Source: Paractinoplanes toevensis (lineage in GTDB: Bacteria > Actinomycetota > Actinomycetes > Mycobacteriales > Micromonosporaceae). From it: 64,000 nt of DNA. Each line of letters begins with the position of its first letter. The first letter of the stretch is position 1. The notes beneath the pieces were generated by a model that ran no database searches, had not been told where the DNA came from, and saw only the letters and a program-made list of their open reading frames with translations. The DNA is taken from assembly GCF_018332695.1 (NCBI RefSeq), contig NZ_BOQN01000059.1, forward strand, positions 160,526 through 224,525, given 5' to 3'. Of this stretch, positions 25,898 through 35,101 are shown in pieces. A program made the position numbers and the translations under genes.

Positions 25898-26401
25898 ATG
25901 GCCACACCCTCCGAAGCCGACCTCGAGATCGTGGCGGCCCAGCTCGGCCGCACCCCCCGTGGCACTCGCGCGATCGCGCACCGCTGCCCCTGCGGCAATC
26001 CCGACGTGGTCGAGACCGAACCGCGTCTGCCCGACGGCACCCCGTTCCCCACGCTCTTCTATCTGACCTGCCCGCATGCGACGGCCGCGTGCAGCCGGCT
26101 GGAGTCGGCCGGCGTGATGCGCGACATGCAGGAGCGGTTGTCGACCGATCCGGAGCTGGCCCAGCACTATGCGCGGGCGGCGGAGGACTATCTGGCCCGG
26201 CGCAAGGCCATCGAGGACGTGCCGGAGATCTCCCAGGTGGCCGCGGGCGGCATGCCGGACCGGGTGAAATGCCTTCACGTCCACCTCGGGCACGCCCTGG
26301 CGGCGGGTCGCGGCGTCAACCCGTTCGGCGACGAGGTGCGCGACGCGGTGGAGCCGTGGTGGGTCGAGGGTCCCTGCGTTTCCCTTAAAAAGGACGAATG
26401 A
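25898..26401 (+). CDS. DUF501 family protein
   Basis: A 167-aa protein of the DUF501 family, an actinobacterial protein of unknown function nearly always encoded between divIC and ppx. The N-terminal half contains HRCPCGNPDVVET, PFPTLFYLTCP and HATAACSRLESAGVM, with five cysteines that could bind a metal or iron-sulfur cluster. The C-terminal half carries PDRVKCLHVHLGHALA and NPFGDEV. It starts 2 nt after the divIC-like gene and abuts the acetyltransferase that follows (stop TGA immediately before its GTG), so it belongs to the same operon. Confidence 0.9.
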   Translation: MATPSEADLEIVAAQLGRTPRGTRAIAHRCPCGNPDVVETEPRLPDGTPFPTLFYLTCPHATAACSRLESAGVMRDMQERLSTDPELAQHYARAAEDYLARRKAIEDVPEISQVAAGGMPDRVKCLHVHLGHALAAGRGVNPFGDEVRDAVEPWWVEGPCVSLKKDE

Positions 26402-26896
26402 GTGGAAATCCGGCGGGCGCGCACCAGGGACATCAAGGCTATCCGGACTCTCGTCGATGCCTACACCGCCGATCGGCGCCTGCTCAGCAAGGCCACCGTC
26501 ACGCTGTACGAGTCGGTGCAGGAGTTCTGGGTCGCGGTCGACGAGGAGGATCGGGTCCTCGGCTGCGGCGCTCTGCACGTGATGTGGGAAGACCTCGCTG
26601 AGATCCGTACGGTGGCGGTCGACCCTGCCTTCCGCGGCCGCAAGCTGGGGCACAAGATTGTGACCCGCCTCCTCGATGTTGCTCGTGAGCTGGGCGTAGC
26701 CCGGGTTTTCTGCCTGACCTTCGAGACCCGTTTCTTCGGCTTGTTCGGCTTCACCGAGATCGACGGCGCCCCCGTGCCGCACGCCGTCTACGAGCAGCTG
26801 TTGCGTTCCTACGACGAGGGTGTCGCCGAGTTCCTCGACCTCGAGCGGGTCAAACCCAACACCCTGGGGAACACGAGAATGCTGCTGCACCTATGA
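26402..26896 (+). CDS. argA: ArgA-type amino-acid N-acetyltransferase (GNAT)
   Basis: A 164-aa single-domain GNAT enzyme. The segments VTLYESVQEFWVA, GCGALHVMWEDLAEIRTVAVDP, acetyl-CoA loop RGRKLGHKIV, and the C-terminal SYDEGVAEFLDLERVKPNTLGN closely follow the short ArgA of mycobacteria, which acetylates glutamate (or glutamine) as the first step of arginine synthesis. It starts with GTG directly after the DUF501 stop and its TGA overlaps the ppx start (ATGA). The placement outside the arg cluster is as in mycobacteria. Substrate assignment rests on family likeness. Confidence 0.8.
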   Translation: MEIRRARTRDIKAIRTLVDAYTADRRLLSKATVTLYESVQEFWVAVDEEDRVLGCGALHVMWEDLAEIRTVAVDPAFRGRKLGHKIVTRLLDVARELGVARVFCLTFETRFFGLFGFTEIDGAPVPHAVYEQLLRSYDEGVAEFLDLERVKPNTLGNTRMLLHL

Positions 26897-27798
26897 GAGT
26901 CGCGGCGATCGACTGCGGCACCAACTCGATCCGGCTGCTCATCGCGGACGTCGCGAATGGCGAGATCACCGATGTCGCCCGGCGGATGGAGATCGTCCGG
27001 CTGGGCGAGGGCGTCGATCGCACCGGCCGGCTGTCCGACGCGGCGCTGGCGCGCACGCGAAAGGCCCTCGAGGGGTACGCCGCGGAAATAGCGGATCTCG
27101 GGATCACGACGGTCCGGATGTGTGCCACGTCGGCGTCCCGGGACGCGTCCAATGCGGCCGACTTCCGGGAGATGGTCCGCGGCGTGCTCGGCGTCGACCC
27201 CGAGGTGATCACCGGGGACGAGGAGGCGCGACTCTCGTTCACCGGCGCGGTCGCCGGCCTCGACGCGTCACCACCCTTTCTGATCTTCGACATCGGCGGC
27301 GGCTCGACCGAGTTCGTGACCGGCGTCGACGGGGTGGAGCACGCGATCTCGATGGACATCGGCTGCGTCCGGATGACCGAGCGGCACCTGCACTCCGACC
27401 CGCCGTCGGCCTCGGAGATCGCCGCCGCCACCCGGGACATCACCGAGGCGGTGGACACTGCACTGGCCACCGTTCCCGGGCGGAACGCACGCACCCTCGT
27501 CGGCTTGGCCGGCACGGTCACCACGATCACGGCGCTGGCGCAGGGGCTGCCGTCCTACGACGCGACCCGCATCCACCACGCCCGGATCAGCCGCGAGGCG
27601 GTCGCCAAGGTGGCCGACGAACTGCTGGCCATGACCACCGCCGAACGTCTCGCCCTCCCGGTCATGCACCCCGGCCGGGCCGACGTGATCGCCGGCGGTG
27701 CCCTGATCTTGAAGATCATCATGGAGCGCACGGGCCACGAGTCCGTGATCGCCTCCGAGCACGACATCCTCGACGGCATCGCCTTCTCGATCGCTTAG
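26893..27798 (+). CDS. ppx: Ppx/GppA exopolyphosphatase family protein
   Basis: A 301-aa ASKHA-fold phosphatase with the phosphate loops DCGTNSIRLLIADV (N-terminus), FDIGGGSTEF and GLAGTVTTITAL. It is the short actinobacterial form without a C-terminal HD domain. Such proteins remove phosphate from polyphosphate or convert pppGpp to ppGpp. The ATG overlaps the argA stop by 4 nt, completing the operon divIC-DUF501-argA-ppx. It is one of three polyphosphate-related genes in the window, with ppk2 and the CYTH-CHAD gene. Confidence 0.92.
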   Translation: MRVAAIDCGTNSIRLLIADVANGEITDVARRMEIVRLGEGVDRTGRLSDAALARTRKALEGYAAEIADLGITTVRMCATSASRDASNAADFREMVRGVLGVDPEVITGDEEARLSFTGAVAGLDASPPFLIFDIGGGSTEFVTGVDGVEHAISMDIGCVRMTERHLHSDPPSASEIAAATRDITEAVDTALATVPGRNARTLVGLAGTVTTITALAQGLPSYDATRIHHARISREAVAKVADELLAMTTAERLALPVMHPGRADVIAGGALILKIIMERTGHESVIASEHDILDGIAFSIA

Positions 27799-27828
27799 TC
27801 CTTTTTGGGCAGGCTCGCTATGACGGTC

Positions 27829-27860
27829 TTGACGGTACTTCGCAGTGCACAGTACTGTGC
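27829..27860 (+). promoter_or_regulatory. Promoter and 14-bp palindromic operator of PadR gene
   Basis: TTGACG (27829-27834) and TACTGT (27853-27858) are spaced by 18 nt and form a good -35/-10 pair. The perfect palindrome GCACAGTACTGTGC (27847-27860) covers the -10 box. The GTG start follows 7 nt after the -10 box, so the mRNA should be leaderless. A regulator bound here would block RNA polymerase; self-repression by the PadR protein is the simplest reading. Confidence 0.7.
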
Positions 27861-27865
27861 GGCGC

Positions 27866-28195
27866 GTGGATACGACCCAGCTCCTCAAGGGCGTGCTCGA
27901 CCTGGCCGTCCTGGCCGCCCTCCGCGACGAGGACGGCTACGGCTACGACATTCTGCGTCGGCTGCGCGCGGCCGGCCTCGAGGAGGTCGGCGACGCCTCG
28001 GTCTACGGCACGCTGCGCCGGCTGTTCAACGCCGGCCTGCTCAACACCTACGTGGTGCCCAGCGACGAGGGCCCACACCGGAAGTACTACGGCCTCAACG
28101 CGGCCGGCCGAGCCGAGTTGCAACGGTCCGGCAAGATCTGGCACGGGTTCGCATCCACGATGGACGACTTGCTGCGTGAGCGGGGGGCGGCGTGA
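27866..28195 (+). CDS. PadR-family transcriptional regulator
   Basis: A 109-aa regulator with the PadR winged-helix: LLKGVLDLAVLAALRDEDGYGYDI, then VGDASVYGTLRRLFNAGLL (recognition helix) and the beta wing YVVPSDEGPHRKYYGLNAAG. It starts at GTG 27866, leaderless behind a palindrome-covered promoter. Its stop overlaps the start of the HAAS-domain membrane protein (GTGA). This pairing of PadR repressor with a HAAS membrane protein is common in Gram-positive bacteria and often reacts to membrane or cell-wall stress. Confidence 0.93.
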   Translation: MDTTQLLKGVLDLAVLAALRDEDGYGYDILRRLRAAGLEEVGDASVYGTLRRLFNAGLLNTYVVPSDEGPHRKYYGLNAAGRAELQRSGKIWHGFASTMDDLLRERGAA

Positions 28196-29157
28196 ACACC
28201 ACGGCACAGGACGAGATCTACGAATATGTCGGCGCGGTCCGGCAGGCCCTGTCGGGCCTGACCGACGAGATGCGCGACGAGTTGCTGGAAGACCTTCCGG
28301 AACACCTGGCGGAAGTCCTGGCCGAGGGTTCCGGCACGCTGGTCGACCGCTTGGGCACCCCCGAGGCGTACGCCGCTGAGCTGCGCTCCTCCGCCGGCCT
28401 GGTCGGCGGTTTCCCGGACCCGCCGGCGCCCCGCTTCCGGCGGTTGGCCGAGACCCGCGACACCATCGTGCGGCTCCTGGGCCGGGCGGACGTCCGCGTC
28501 GGCCCGGTGATCGGCTACCAGAAGGCCAGCGACTTCCTGGTCCTGCTCCGCCCGGCATGGTGGGTGCTTCGCGGCTACCTGGCCGCGATGGCGATCGCGT
28601 TCCTGCTCGACACCAACCGCAGCGGCACCGGCCTGCTGCCCCGCGTCGGCGACAACGAACTGGTCGCGCTGGTCCTGCTGGCCGGCTGCGTGATCGCGTC
28701 GATCGTCCTGGGTGGACGCAGCCGCAATCTCGCCCGCGGCCCCCGCTACGCCCTGCGGGCCGGCACGGCCTTCCTGGTCATCTTCGCCCTGGCCGGCTTC
28801 GAGGGCGCCGACAGCAATGCCCGCAACGTTCAGTACAGCGACGCGAATTACGGCACCTACTACGACAACAACCCTTACAGCCAGATCAACGACGTGTACG
28901 TCTACGACGGCTCCGGCAAGCTGGTGACCGGCGCTCACCTGTACGACCAGGACGGCAGCCCGATCGAATTCGGCGCCGACATCTGCCTGGACCAGGCGCA
29001 GTACGACGTGTCCGTGGCCCGGGGCGGTGGCTACCCCTACTGCCCCGAGAACGCCCCGTTCGGCAACAGCCACACGCAAGACCCGCAGGCGTCGTCGTTG
29101 CCCGCTGAGCCGGACGCTTCGCCGTCCTCCGCCGTGCCCACCCCGTCCCGTTCCTGA
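28192..29157 (+). CDS. HAAS-domain membrane protein, PadR partner
   Basis: A 321-aa protein. The N-terminal 80 residues form the HAAS signalling module: a helix EYVGAVRQALSGLTDEMRDELLEDLPEHLAEVLAEG followed by LGTPEAYAAELRSSAGL. About three to four transmembrane helices follow between residues 120 and 205. The C-terminal 110 residues are polar and rich in Tyr, Asn and Asp (YGTYYDNNPYSQINDVYVYD), with three cysteines, and are probably extracellular. It is translated with the PadR gene (4-nt overlap). It may sequester or release the regulator, or be its regulated target; this is inference. Confidence 0.85.
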   Translation: MNTTAQDEIYEYVGAVRQALSGLTDEMRDELLEDLPEHLAEVLAEGSGTLVDRLGTPEAYAAELRSSAGLVGGFPDPPAPRFRRLAETRDTIVRLLGRADVRVGPVIGYQKASDFLVLLRPAWWVLRGYLAAMAIAFLLDTNRSGTGLLPRVGDNELVALVLLAGCVIASIVLGGRSRNLARGPRYALRAGTAFLVIFALAGFEGADSNARNVQYSDANYGTYYDNNPYSQINDVYVYDGSGKLVTGAHLYDQDGSPIEFGADICLDQAQYDVSVARGGGYPYCPENAPFGNSHTQDPQASSLPAEPDASPSSAVPTPSRS

Positions 29158-29226
29158 TTGCCGTTGACCTTTGGTGTGAACCGATGGGATCCGCGCCGGC
29201 CAGGACCACAACGCCCGCCTGAAGGA

Positions 29227-29886
29227 TTACCGCGTCAAAAAACCCGTAGGAGCCGCGAGCAGCGCCTCGGAGCCGACCGCCCGGAAGCCGGCTGCATGGA
29301 AGGAGCGGACGGCCCGGGCATTGCCCGGCGCCTGCTGAGACCAGATCATCGCCCCGGCCGGCACGAGATGCCGCGACGCCACCGCCAGTTGCCGCCCGAG
29401 CCCGCGGTGGCGTTCGCCCGGCTCCACCTCGATCGCCATCTCCCAGCGCCCGGCGATGCCTCGCCCGAGAACGACCACGCCGCCGTCGGCCAGCCAGACC
29501 CGCACGTCATCCCGGCGTGTCAGCGCCCGGCGCACCCGCGGATGCCCCATGTCGCTGATCTCTTTGAGCGCTATCGGCGGCTCTCCCGGCAGGGCAGAAG
29601 CGACGGTGAGCAGATCGATGGTCTCGGTCTGCCGGCCGGTCCGTTCCAGCAGCGCGGCGAGAAAGCGCGGATTCATGGCCGCCGCCAGCCGATCGCAGTC
29701 GATCCCGGCCAGCGTGGCCCGCACCCACGCCGGGTCCTCGTCGATGAACACCACCGAGTGCCCGGTGAACGCCACCACCCCCGCATCCCGCGCATGGTGC
29801 TGCGGCACGACGGTGACGCCGGCGTCGTCCGGCGGGAACCGCCCCGCCGCGGCCGCGTCCAGGATTTCCGCGAGGCTCTGTTCCAT
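29227..29886 (-). CDS. GNAT-family acetyltransferase
   Basis: A 219-aa protein whose C-terminal half looks like a GNAT fold: WEMAIEVEPGERHRGLGRQLAVAS carries the acetyl-CoA-binding loop R-H-R-G-L-G-R, and SQQAPGNARAVRSFHAAGFRAVG is the usual fourth motif with the Asn and the GF turn. The N-terminal half (FTGHSVVFIDEDPAWV) is not recognised. Substrate unknown. Transcribed on the minus strand, convergent with the HAAS gene and divergent from the UDG gene. Confidence 0.8.
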   Translation of the reverse strand: MEQSLAEILDAAAAGRFPPDDAGVTVVPQHHARDAGVVAFTGHSVVFIDEDPAWVRATLAGIDCDRLAAAMNPRFLAALLERTGRQTETIDLLTVASALPGEPPIALKEISDMGHPRVRRALTRRDDVRVWLADGGVVVLGRGIAGRWEMAIEVEPGERHRGLGRQLAVASRHLVPAGAMIWSQQAPGNARAVRSFHAAGFRAVGSEALLAAPTGFLTR

Positions 29887-30030
29887 CCGCCCATTAGATC
29901 GCGCGCCCGCGCCGGGCGAATCGCCGTCGGTCCAGGGTTATCCGCGGCGAGAGAACTACGGTTCGCCGCGATCATGTTGAATTGCTGGCATCTCCTAACG
30001 CGAACTCTTCAAGATCAGGGGGCCGCCGGG

Positions 30031-30768
30031 GTGGAATCCCGTACGAAAGCCGACGTGGTGGACCGCGCGGCCGCGGCCGCGGATCTCGGCGTTCTGGACG
30101 CGGAGATCGCGGAGTGTTTTGCCTGCCCGCGCCTGGTCGCCTGGCGCGAGGAAGTCGCCCGGGTCAAGCGGGCCGCCTTCCGCGACCAGGTCTACTGGGG
30201 CCGGCCGATCCCGGGCTTCGGCAATGCGGACGCGGAGATCGGCATCCTCGGCCTGGCCCCGGCCGCGCACGGCGGTAACCGGACCGGCCGCCTCTTCACC
30301 GGTGACCGGTCGGGCGACGTGCTGTTCGCGGCGCTGCACCGGGCCGGCCTGGCCAACCAGCCGCTGAGCGTGTCGATCGACGACGGCCTCGAACTCCGCA
30401 ACACCCGGATCTTCCCGGCGGTCCGATGTGCGCCGCCGGACAACAAGCCGACCCCGGAGGAACGGGACACCTGCGCGCCCTGGTTTCACCGCGAGCTTCA
30501 GTTGATTCGCCCGACTTTGAAAGTTGTCGTAGCCCTCGGGGCATTTGCCTGGGGTGCGTGGTGGCCCGCCATGAGCGCGGTCTATCAAACGAAAACCCCG
30601 GTGCCGCGGCCGAAGTTCGGGCACGGTGCGCTGGTCAGCCTGCCCGGCGTTCCCGACCTCCTCGGGTGTTTTCACGTCAGCCAGCAGAACACCTTCACCG
30701 GCCGGCTCACCCCGGCGATGCTCGACGACGTGTTCGCCCGTGCGAAGACGCTCGCGGGCCTGGCATGA
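30031..30768 (+). CDS. Uracil-DNA glycosylase family 5 (UdgB)
   Basis: A 245-aa repair enzyme that cuts uracil (and often hypoxanthine) from DNA. Family 5 marks are GLAPAAHGGNRTGRLFTGDRSG (water-activating and phosphate-binding loop), the 4Fe-4S cysteines C29-x2-C32 in ECFACPR plus the pair in RCAPPDNKPTPEERDTC, and the motif FHVSQQNTFTGRL (leucine-loop His). GTG 30031 has AGGGGG upstream; the ATG at 29974 would add 19 residues of weaker likeness. No neighbouring repair gene, so probably its own unit. Confidence 0.92.
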   Translation: MESRTKADVVDRAAAAADLGVLDAEIAECFACPRLVAWREEVARVKRAAFRDQVYWGRPIPGFGNADAEIGILGLAPAAHGGNRTGRLFTGDRSGDVLFAALHRAGLANQPLSVSIDDGLELRNTRIFPAVRCAPPDNKPTPEERDTCAPWFHRELQLIRPTLKVVVALGAFAWGAWWPAMSAVYQTKTPVPRPKFGHGALVSLPGVPDLLGCFHVSQQNTFTGRLTPAMLDDVFARAKTLAGLA

Positions 30769-30811
30769 TTCGGCAGGTCCGCACCCGAACCACGAAACTG
30801 AGCCCGCGCTG

Positions 30812-31519
30812 ATGGATCTCGCTGCTGTGCGACGTTGGTGGCCGATGGCCGCCGTCCTCGTGCTGCTCTTCGTCACGGCGCTCGCCGCCACCCGGTCGGC
30901 GCCGCAGCTCGATCAGATCCAGCCCGACGCGACGCCGACGCCCCCGCCGCTGCTGCCGACCACTGAGCCCAGCTTCTCGAAGGCGCCGCAACCGCCGCCC
31001 GAAGCGGCCCAGGGCCTGCCGGAGTGGCTGGGCACCGCGGCGCTGGTGCTGTTCGGCATCGTGCTGGCGATCGTCCTCGTGGTGGTGGTCTGGGCGGTGC
31101 TGCGCGATGCGGCCAAGCGCCGGGCGCGCAAGGGAAAACGGCAGATCAAAAACGGCCAGGACGGTTCGCGTACGGCGGAGGAGCTGGTCGCCGCGCTGGA
31201 CGCCGGCCTGGAGGAGCTGTCCGACACCGACCGTGACCCGCGCCGCGCCGTGATCGCCTGCTGGGTCCGCCTGGAGCAGGCCGCGGCGGCGGCGGGCACC
31301 CCACGGCACCCGGGGGACAGCCCGACCGACCTGGTCGGCCGGTTGCTGCGCGAGCAGCACGTCGACGCTCAGGTGCTGGCCGCGCTGCTCGAGGTCTACC
31401 GGGAGGCGCGTTACGCCACGCACACCGTCGACAATCGGATGCGCCAGCAGGCGATCAGCGCCCTCGAGCGGCTGCGGGCCGACCTGGGCGCGACCGCCGA
31501 CGCGGGGGTGCAGGCATGA
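30812..31519 (+). CDS. DUF4129 domain membrane protein
   Basis: A 235-aa protein with an N-terminal hydrophobic helix (about 10-27), a proline-rich extracytoplasmic linker, a second transmembrane helix (about 72-97, ALVLFGIVLAIVLVVVVWAVL) and a C-terminal cytoplasmic DUF4129 helical domain (AVIACWVRLEQAAAAAGTPRHPGDSPTDLVGRLL). It is the first gene of an operon with a small membrane protein, MoxR ATPase, DUF58 protein and a further membrane protein. DUF4129-MoxR-DUF58 sets resemble transglutaminase-type systems, but no transglutaminase gene is present here. Confidence 0.88.
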   Translation: MDLAAVRRWWPMAAVLVLLFVTALAATRSAPQLDQIQPDATPTPPPLLPTTEPSFSKAPQPPPEAAQGLPEWLGTAALVLFGIVLAIVLVVVVWAVLRDAAKRRARKGKRQIKNGQDGSRTAEELVAALDAGLEELSDTDRDPRRAVIACWVRLEQAAAAAGTPRHPGDSPTDLVGRLLREQHVDAQVLAALLEVYREARYATHTVDNRMRQQAISALERLRADLGATADAGVQA

Positions 31520-32090
31520 GCGACGGCGGGCTCGACCAACTGTTCAGCTTCCGCGACGAACCGGTCGAGGAGGTCACCGAGGCGGCCCCCAAGCAGAAAT
31601 CGCGCGCCTGGTGGGTGGTTCGCAACGTCTTGCTGATCGCCGGGGCCACGGTGGTGACCATCGCCGCGATGCGAGCCGGTGGACTGCACATCTCCGTACT
31701 CCTGGTGGTGGCCTTCTTCATCGGTTTGCGCGCCGTGCTCTACGCGGTGTCCGAGGTGGCGCCGCCGGCGCTGCCGAAGCGGCGCGGGGGAGCGGGCCGG
31801 AACGACGACGGCCGGGCCCTGGATTCGCTGCGGGCCGCGGTGCGCCGCTGGGAGCGAAACCTGGACCGGGCGCACACCGATCCCGATCTGTATACGAGTA
31901 ACGTCCTGCCGGTGATTGCCGAGCTCGCCGATGAGCGTCTGCGGCTGCGGCACGGGATCACTCGGACGTCCGATCCGCGCCGCGCCCGCGAGTTGCTCGG
32001 CGACCCACTTTGGGCGGCTTTGCACGATCGCGGGCGCCGCACGGCGAAGTCCCGTGAACTGGAGACCTACGTGGATGCGTTGGAGAGACT

Positions 32091-32094
<4 letters not shown>
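31516..32094 (+). CDS. Small membrane protein of the MoxR operon
   Basis: A 192-aa protein with two transmembrane helices (about 35-55 and 58-77) between a charged N-terminus and a helical cytoplasmic tail (DSLRAAVRRWERNLDRAHTDPDLYTSNVLPVIAELADERLRLRHG). It overlaps the DUF4129 gene and the MoxR gene by 4 nt each. I do not recognise a named family, though equivalents in this position of the operon are common in actinobacteria. It probably scaffolds the MoxR/DUF58 complex on the membrane; this is inference from position only. Confidence 0.8.
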
Positions 32095-33075
<981 letters not shown>

Positions 33076-33083
<8 letters not shown>

Positions 33084-34440
33084 CCGGCCGCTGCTGCGCT
33101 ACGCGGTGCCGCAGGCGCCGCCCGAGCCGGAAGCGGTGGCCGGACCGGCCTGGGTGCCGACCCGGGCGCTCGGCCGGTCGGTGCTGCTCACCGGCCTGCT
33201 CCTGCTGCTCGGCGTGGCGCTGGGCCGGGTCGATCTGGTGCTGCTGGCGGCGCCGTTCGCGATCGGTGCGGCGGCCGGCCTGCGCCGGATGCCGCGGTCC
33301 GCGCCCGAGCTGACCATCTCGGCGGGGGAGGACCACATCGTCGAGGGCGGTCAGGTGGAGGCCGCGGTGACCGTGACCAACCCCGACGTCATCACCTACG
33401 ACCTGGTCGTGGTCCGTACCCGTACGTCGCCTTGGTTGAAGCTGGAGCACGCCGACCGGCCGTTCGCGATCCGCGTTCCGCCGGACGGCTGGCACGCGGT
33501 GGACCTGCCCGGCGACGCCAACCGGTGGGGCCGGCAGGACGTCGGCCCGGCGGCGGCGCGCGTCGCCGCCTGCGGCGGCCTGCTGGCCTGCCGGCCGGTG
33601 GTGGTCCCGGCGCGCGGGGTGCGGGTCTACCCGGTCACCGATCCGTTCAACGCGACCGAGGCCATGCCGGCCGCCGCCGGCCTGGTCGGAAACCATCGGT
33701 CGCGGCGGCCGGGCGAGGGCGGCGAGCTTGCGGGCGTACGGCCGTTCGCGCCGGGTGACCGTCTGCGGCGCATCGACTGGCGGGTTTCCCTGCGCACCCG
33801 GGATCTGCACGTCGCCTCCACGCTGTCCGACCGGGACGCCGAGGTGCTGTTGCTGCTCGACGTGCTCGGCGAGGTGGGCCGCTCGGGCGGTGTCGGCGGG
33901 GACGCGTCGGTGCTGGACACCACGGTCCGGGCCGCGGCCGCGATCGCCGAGCACTACCTGCATCGGGGTGACCGGGTGTCGCTGCTGGAGTACGGCGCCA
34001 CGGCTCGTCGGTTGCGCCCGGCCACCGGCCGCCGGCAATACCTCACGGTCCTGGAGTGGCTGCTCGACGTGCGACCCGACCCGGTGGAGTCGGAGAGCGA
34101 CACCTACGCGAACGTCTTCGGCGTGCACCGCGTCTCCTCGGACGCCCTGGTGATGGTGCTGACCCCGCTCGTCGACCCGCGCTCGGCGGACATGCTCGCC
34201 CAGCTCACCCAGTCCGGCCGATACGTGGTGGCGGTCGACACGCTGCCGCCCGGTGCCGCCCCCGCCAACCGCGGTCAGTGGACGCCGCTGGCCACCCGGC
34301 TGTGGCGGATCGAGCGGGAAAACGTGCTGGGCCGGCTGCGCGAGCACGGCGTGCCGGTGGTGGCCTGGGCCGGGGCCGGCAGCCTCGACCTGGTGCTGCG
34401 GGACGTGGCCCGGCTCGCCTCGGCACCCCGGGGGCGCTGA
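33076..34440 (+). CDS. DUF58 domain protein
   Basis: A 454-aa protein with a pair of N-terminal transmembrane helices (about 35-70), an extracytoplasmic or peripheral beta-rich middle region, and a C-terminal DUF58 domain marked by AGVRPFAPGDRLRRIDWRVSLRTRDLHV and a von Willebrand A-like strand LLLLDVLGEVG. DUF58 proteins are the usual clients of MoxR ATPases. It is translated with MoxR (8-nt overlap) and with the next membrane protein (TGATG). Confidence 0.92.
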
Positions 34441-35003
34441 TGGCCCGCTCCTTCTCCGCGGCGGTCACCGCCGCCCGTGCGGTCACCGCCCGGGCCACCG
34501 CCGCACCGTTCCTGGTGCGCTGCGGGGTGGGCCTGGCCGGCCTGCTCGCGATGATGGTGGCCTGGCCGGTCTCGCTGCTCGGGACGCAATATTTCGTCCC
34601 GCTCACGCTGCTCGCCATCTATCCGGCGGTGGCGCCGCGCGGCCGGGGTGCCACCCTCGCGGCGTTGGCCGTGGTCGGCGGCTGGCTGGTGGACACCGCC
34701 GGTTACGGCGCCGAGGTCGAGTTGTGGCGGGTCCTCTCCATCGCCACGCTGCTCTACCTTGGACACAGCCTGACGGCGCTGGCTGCGGTTCTGCCGTACG
34801 ACGCGGTGGTGAACATCGACGTGGTGGCCGGCTGGATGCTGCGCGCCACCATCGTCGTACTGGTCTCGGCCGTACTCACCGTGTTCACGCTGGGACTGTC
34901 CGCCGATCTCGCTGGTGGCGCGTTCCTGGTGGCGACGCTGGTCGGCGTCGCGGGTGCGGTCGGTGCCACCGTCCTGATTGCACGGCTCTTGCAGAGAGCG
35001 TGA
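34440..35003 (+). CDS. Membrane protein, last gene of MoxR operon
   Basis: A 187-aa integral membrane protein with five predicted helices (about 34-48, 52-66, 80-95, 102-125, 130-180). Not recognised beyond being a common downstream neighbour of DUF58 in actinobacteria. ATG 34440 shares its A with the DUF58 stop (TGATG), so the two are coupled. The operon DUF4129-TM-MoxR-DUF58-TM spans 30812-35003. Confidence 0.78.
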   Translation: MARSFSAAVTAARAVTARATAAPFLVRCGVGLAGLLAMMVAWPVSLLGTQYFVPLTLLAIYPAVAPRGRGATLAALAVVGGWLVDTAGYGAEVELWRVLSIATLLYLGHSLTALAAVLPYDAVVNIDVVAGWMLRATIVVLVSAVLTVFTLGLSADLAGGAFLVATLVGVAGAVGATVLIARLLQRA

Positions 35004-35033
35004 AATCTTCTGGAAATATGTGCTTCATGGCAC

Positions 35034-35052
35034 TTGACAAACGGGGTTGTCA
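35034..35052 (+). promoter_or_regulatory. TTGACA box with dyad upstream of ndh
   Basis: TTGACA (35034-35039) is part of the inverted repeat TGACAA-acgggg-TTGTCA (35035-35052), 50 nt upstream of the NDH-2 start. The box may be a -35 element whose promoter is blocked by a repressor bound to the dyad. It does not match the Rex operator consensus. The -10 hexamer is unclear. Confidence 0.4.
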
Positions 35053-35101
35053 TACGTCACAGAACGAGGCATGACGGCCCGGTGCGCGCGACAATATCCA
35101 G

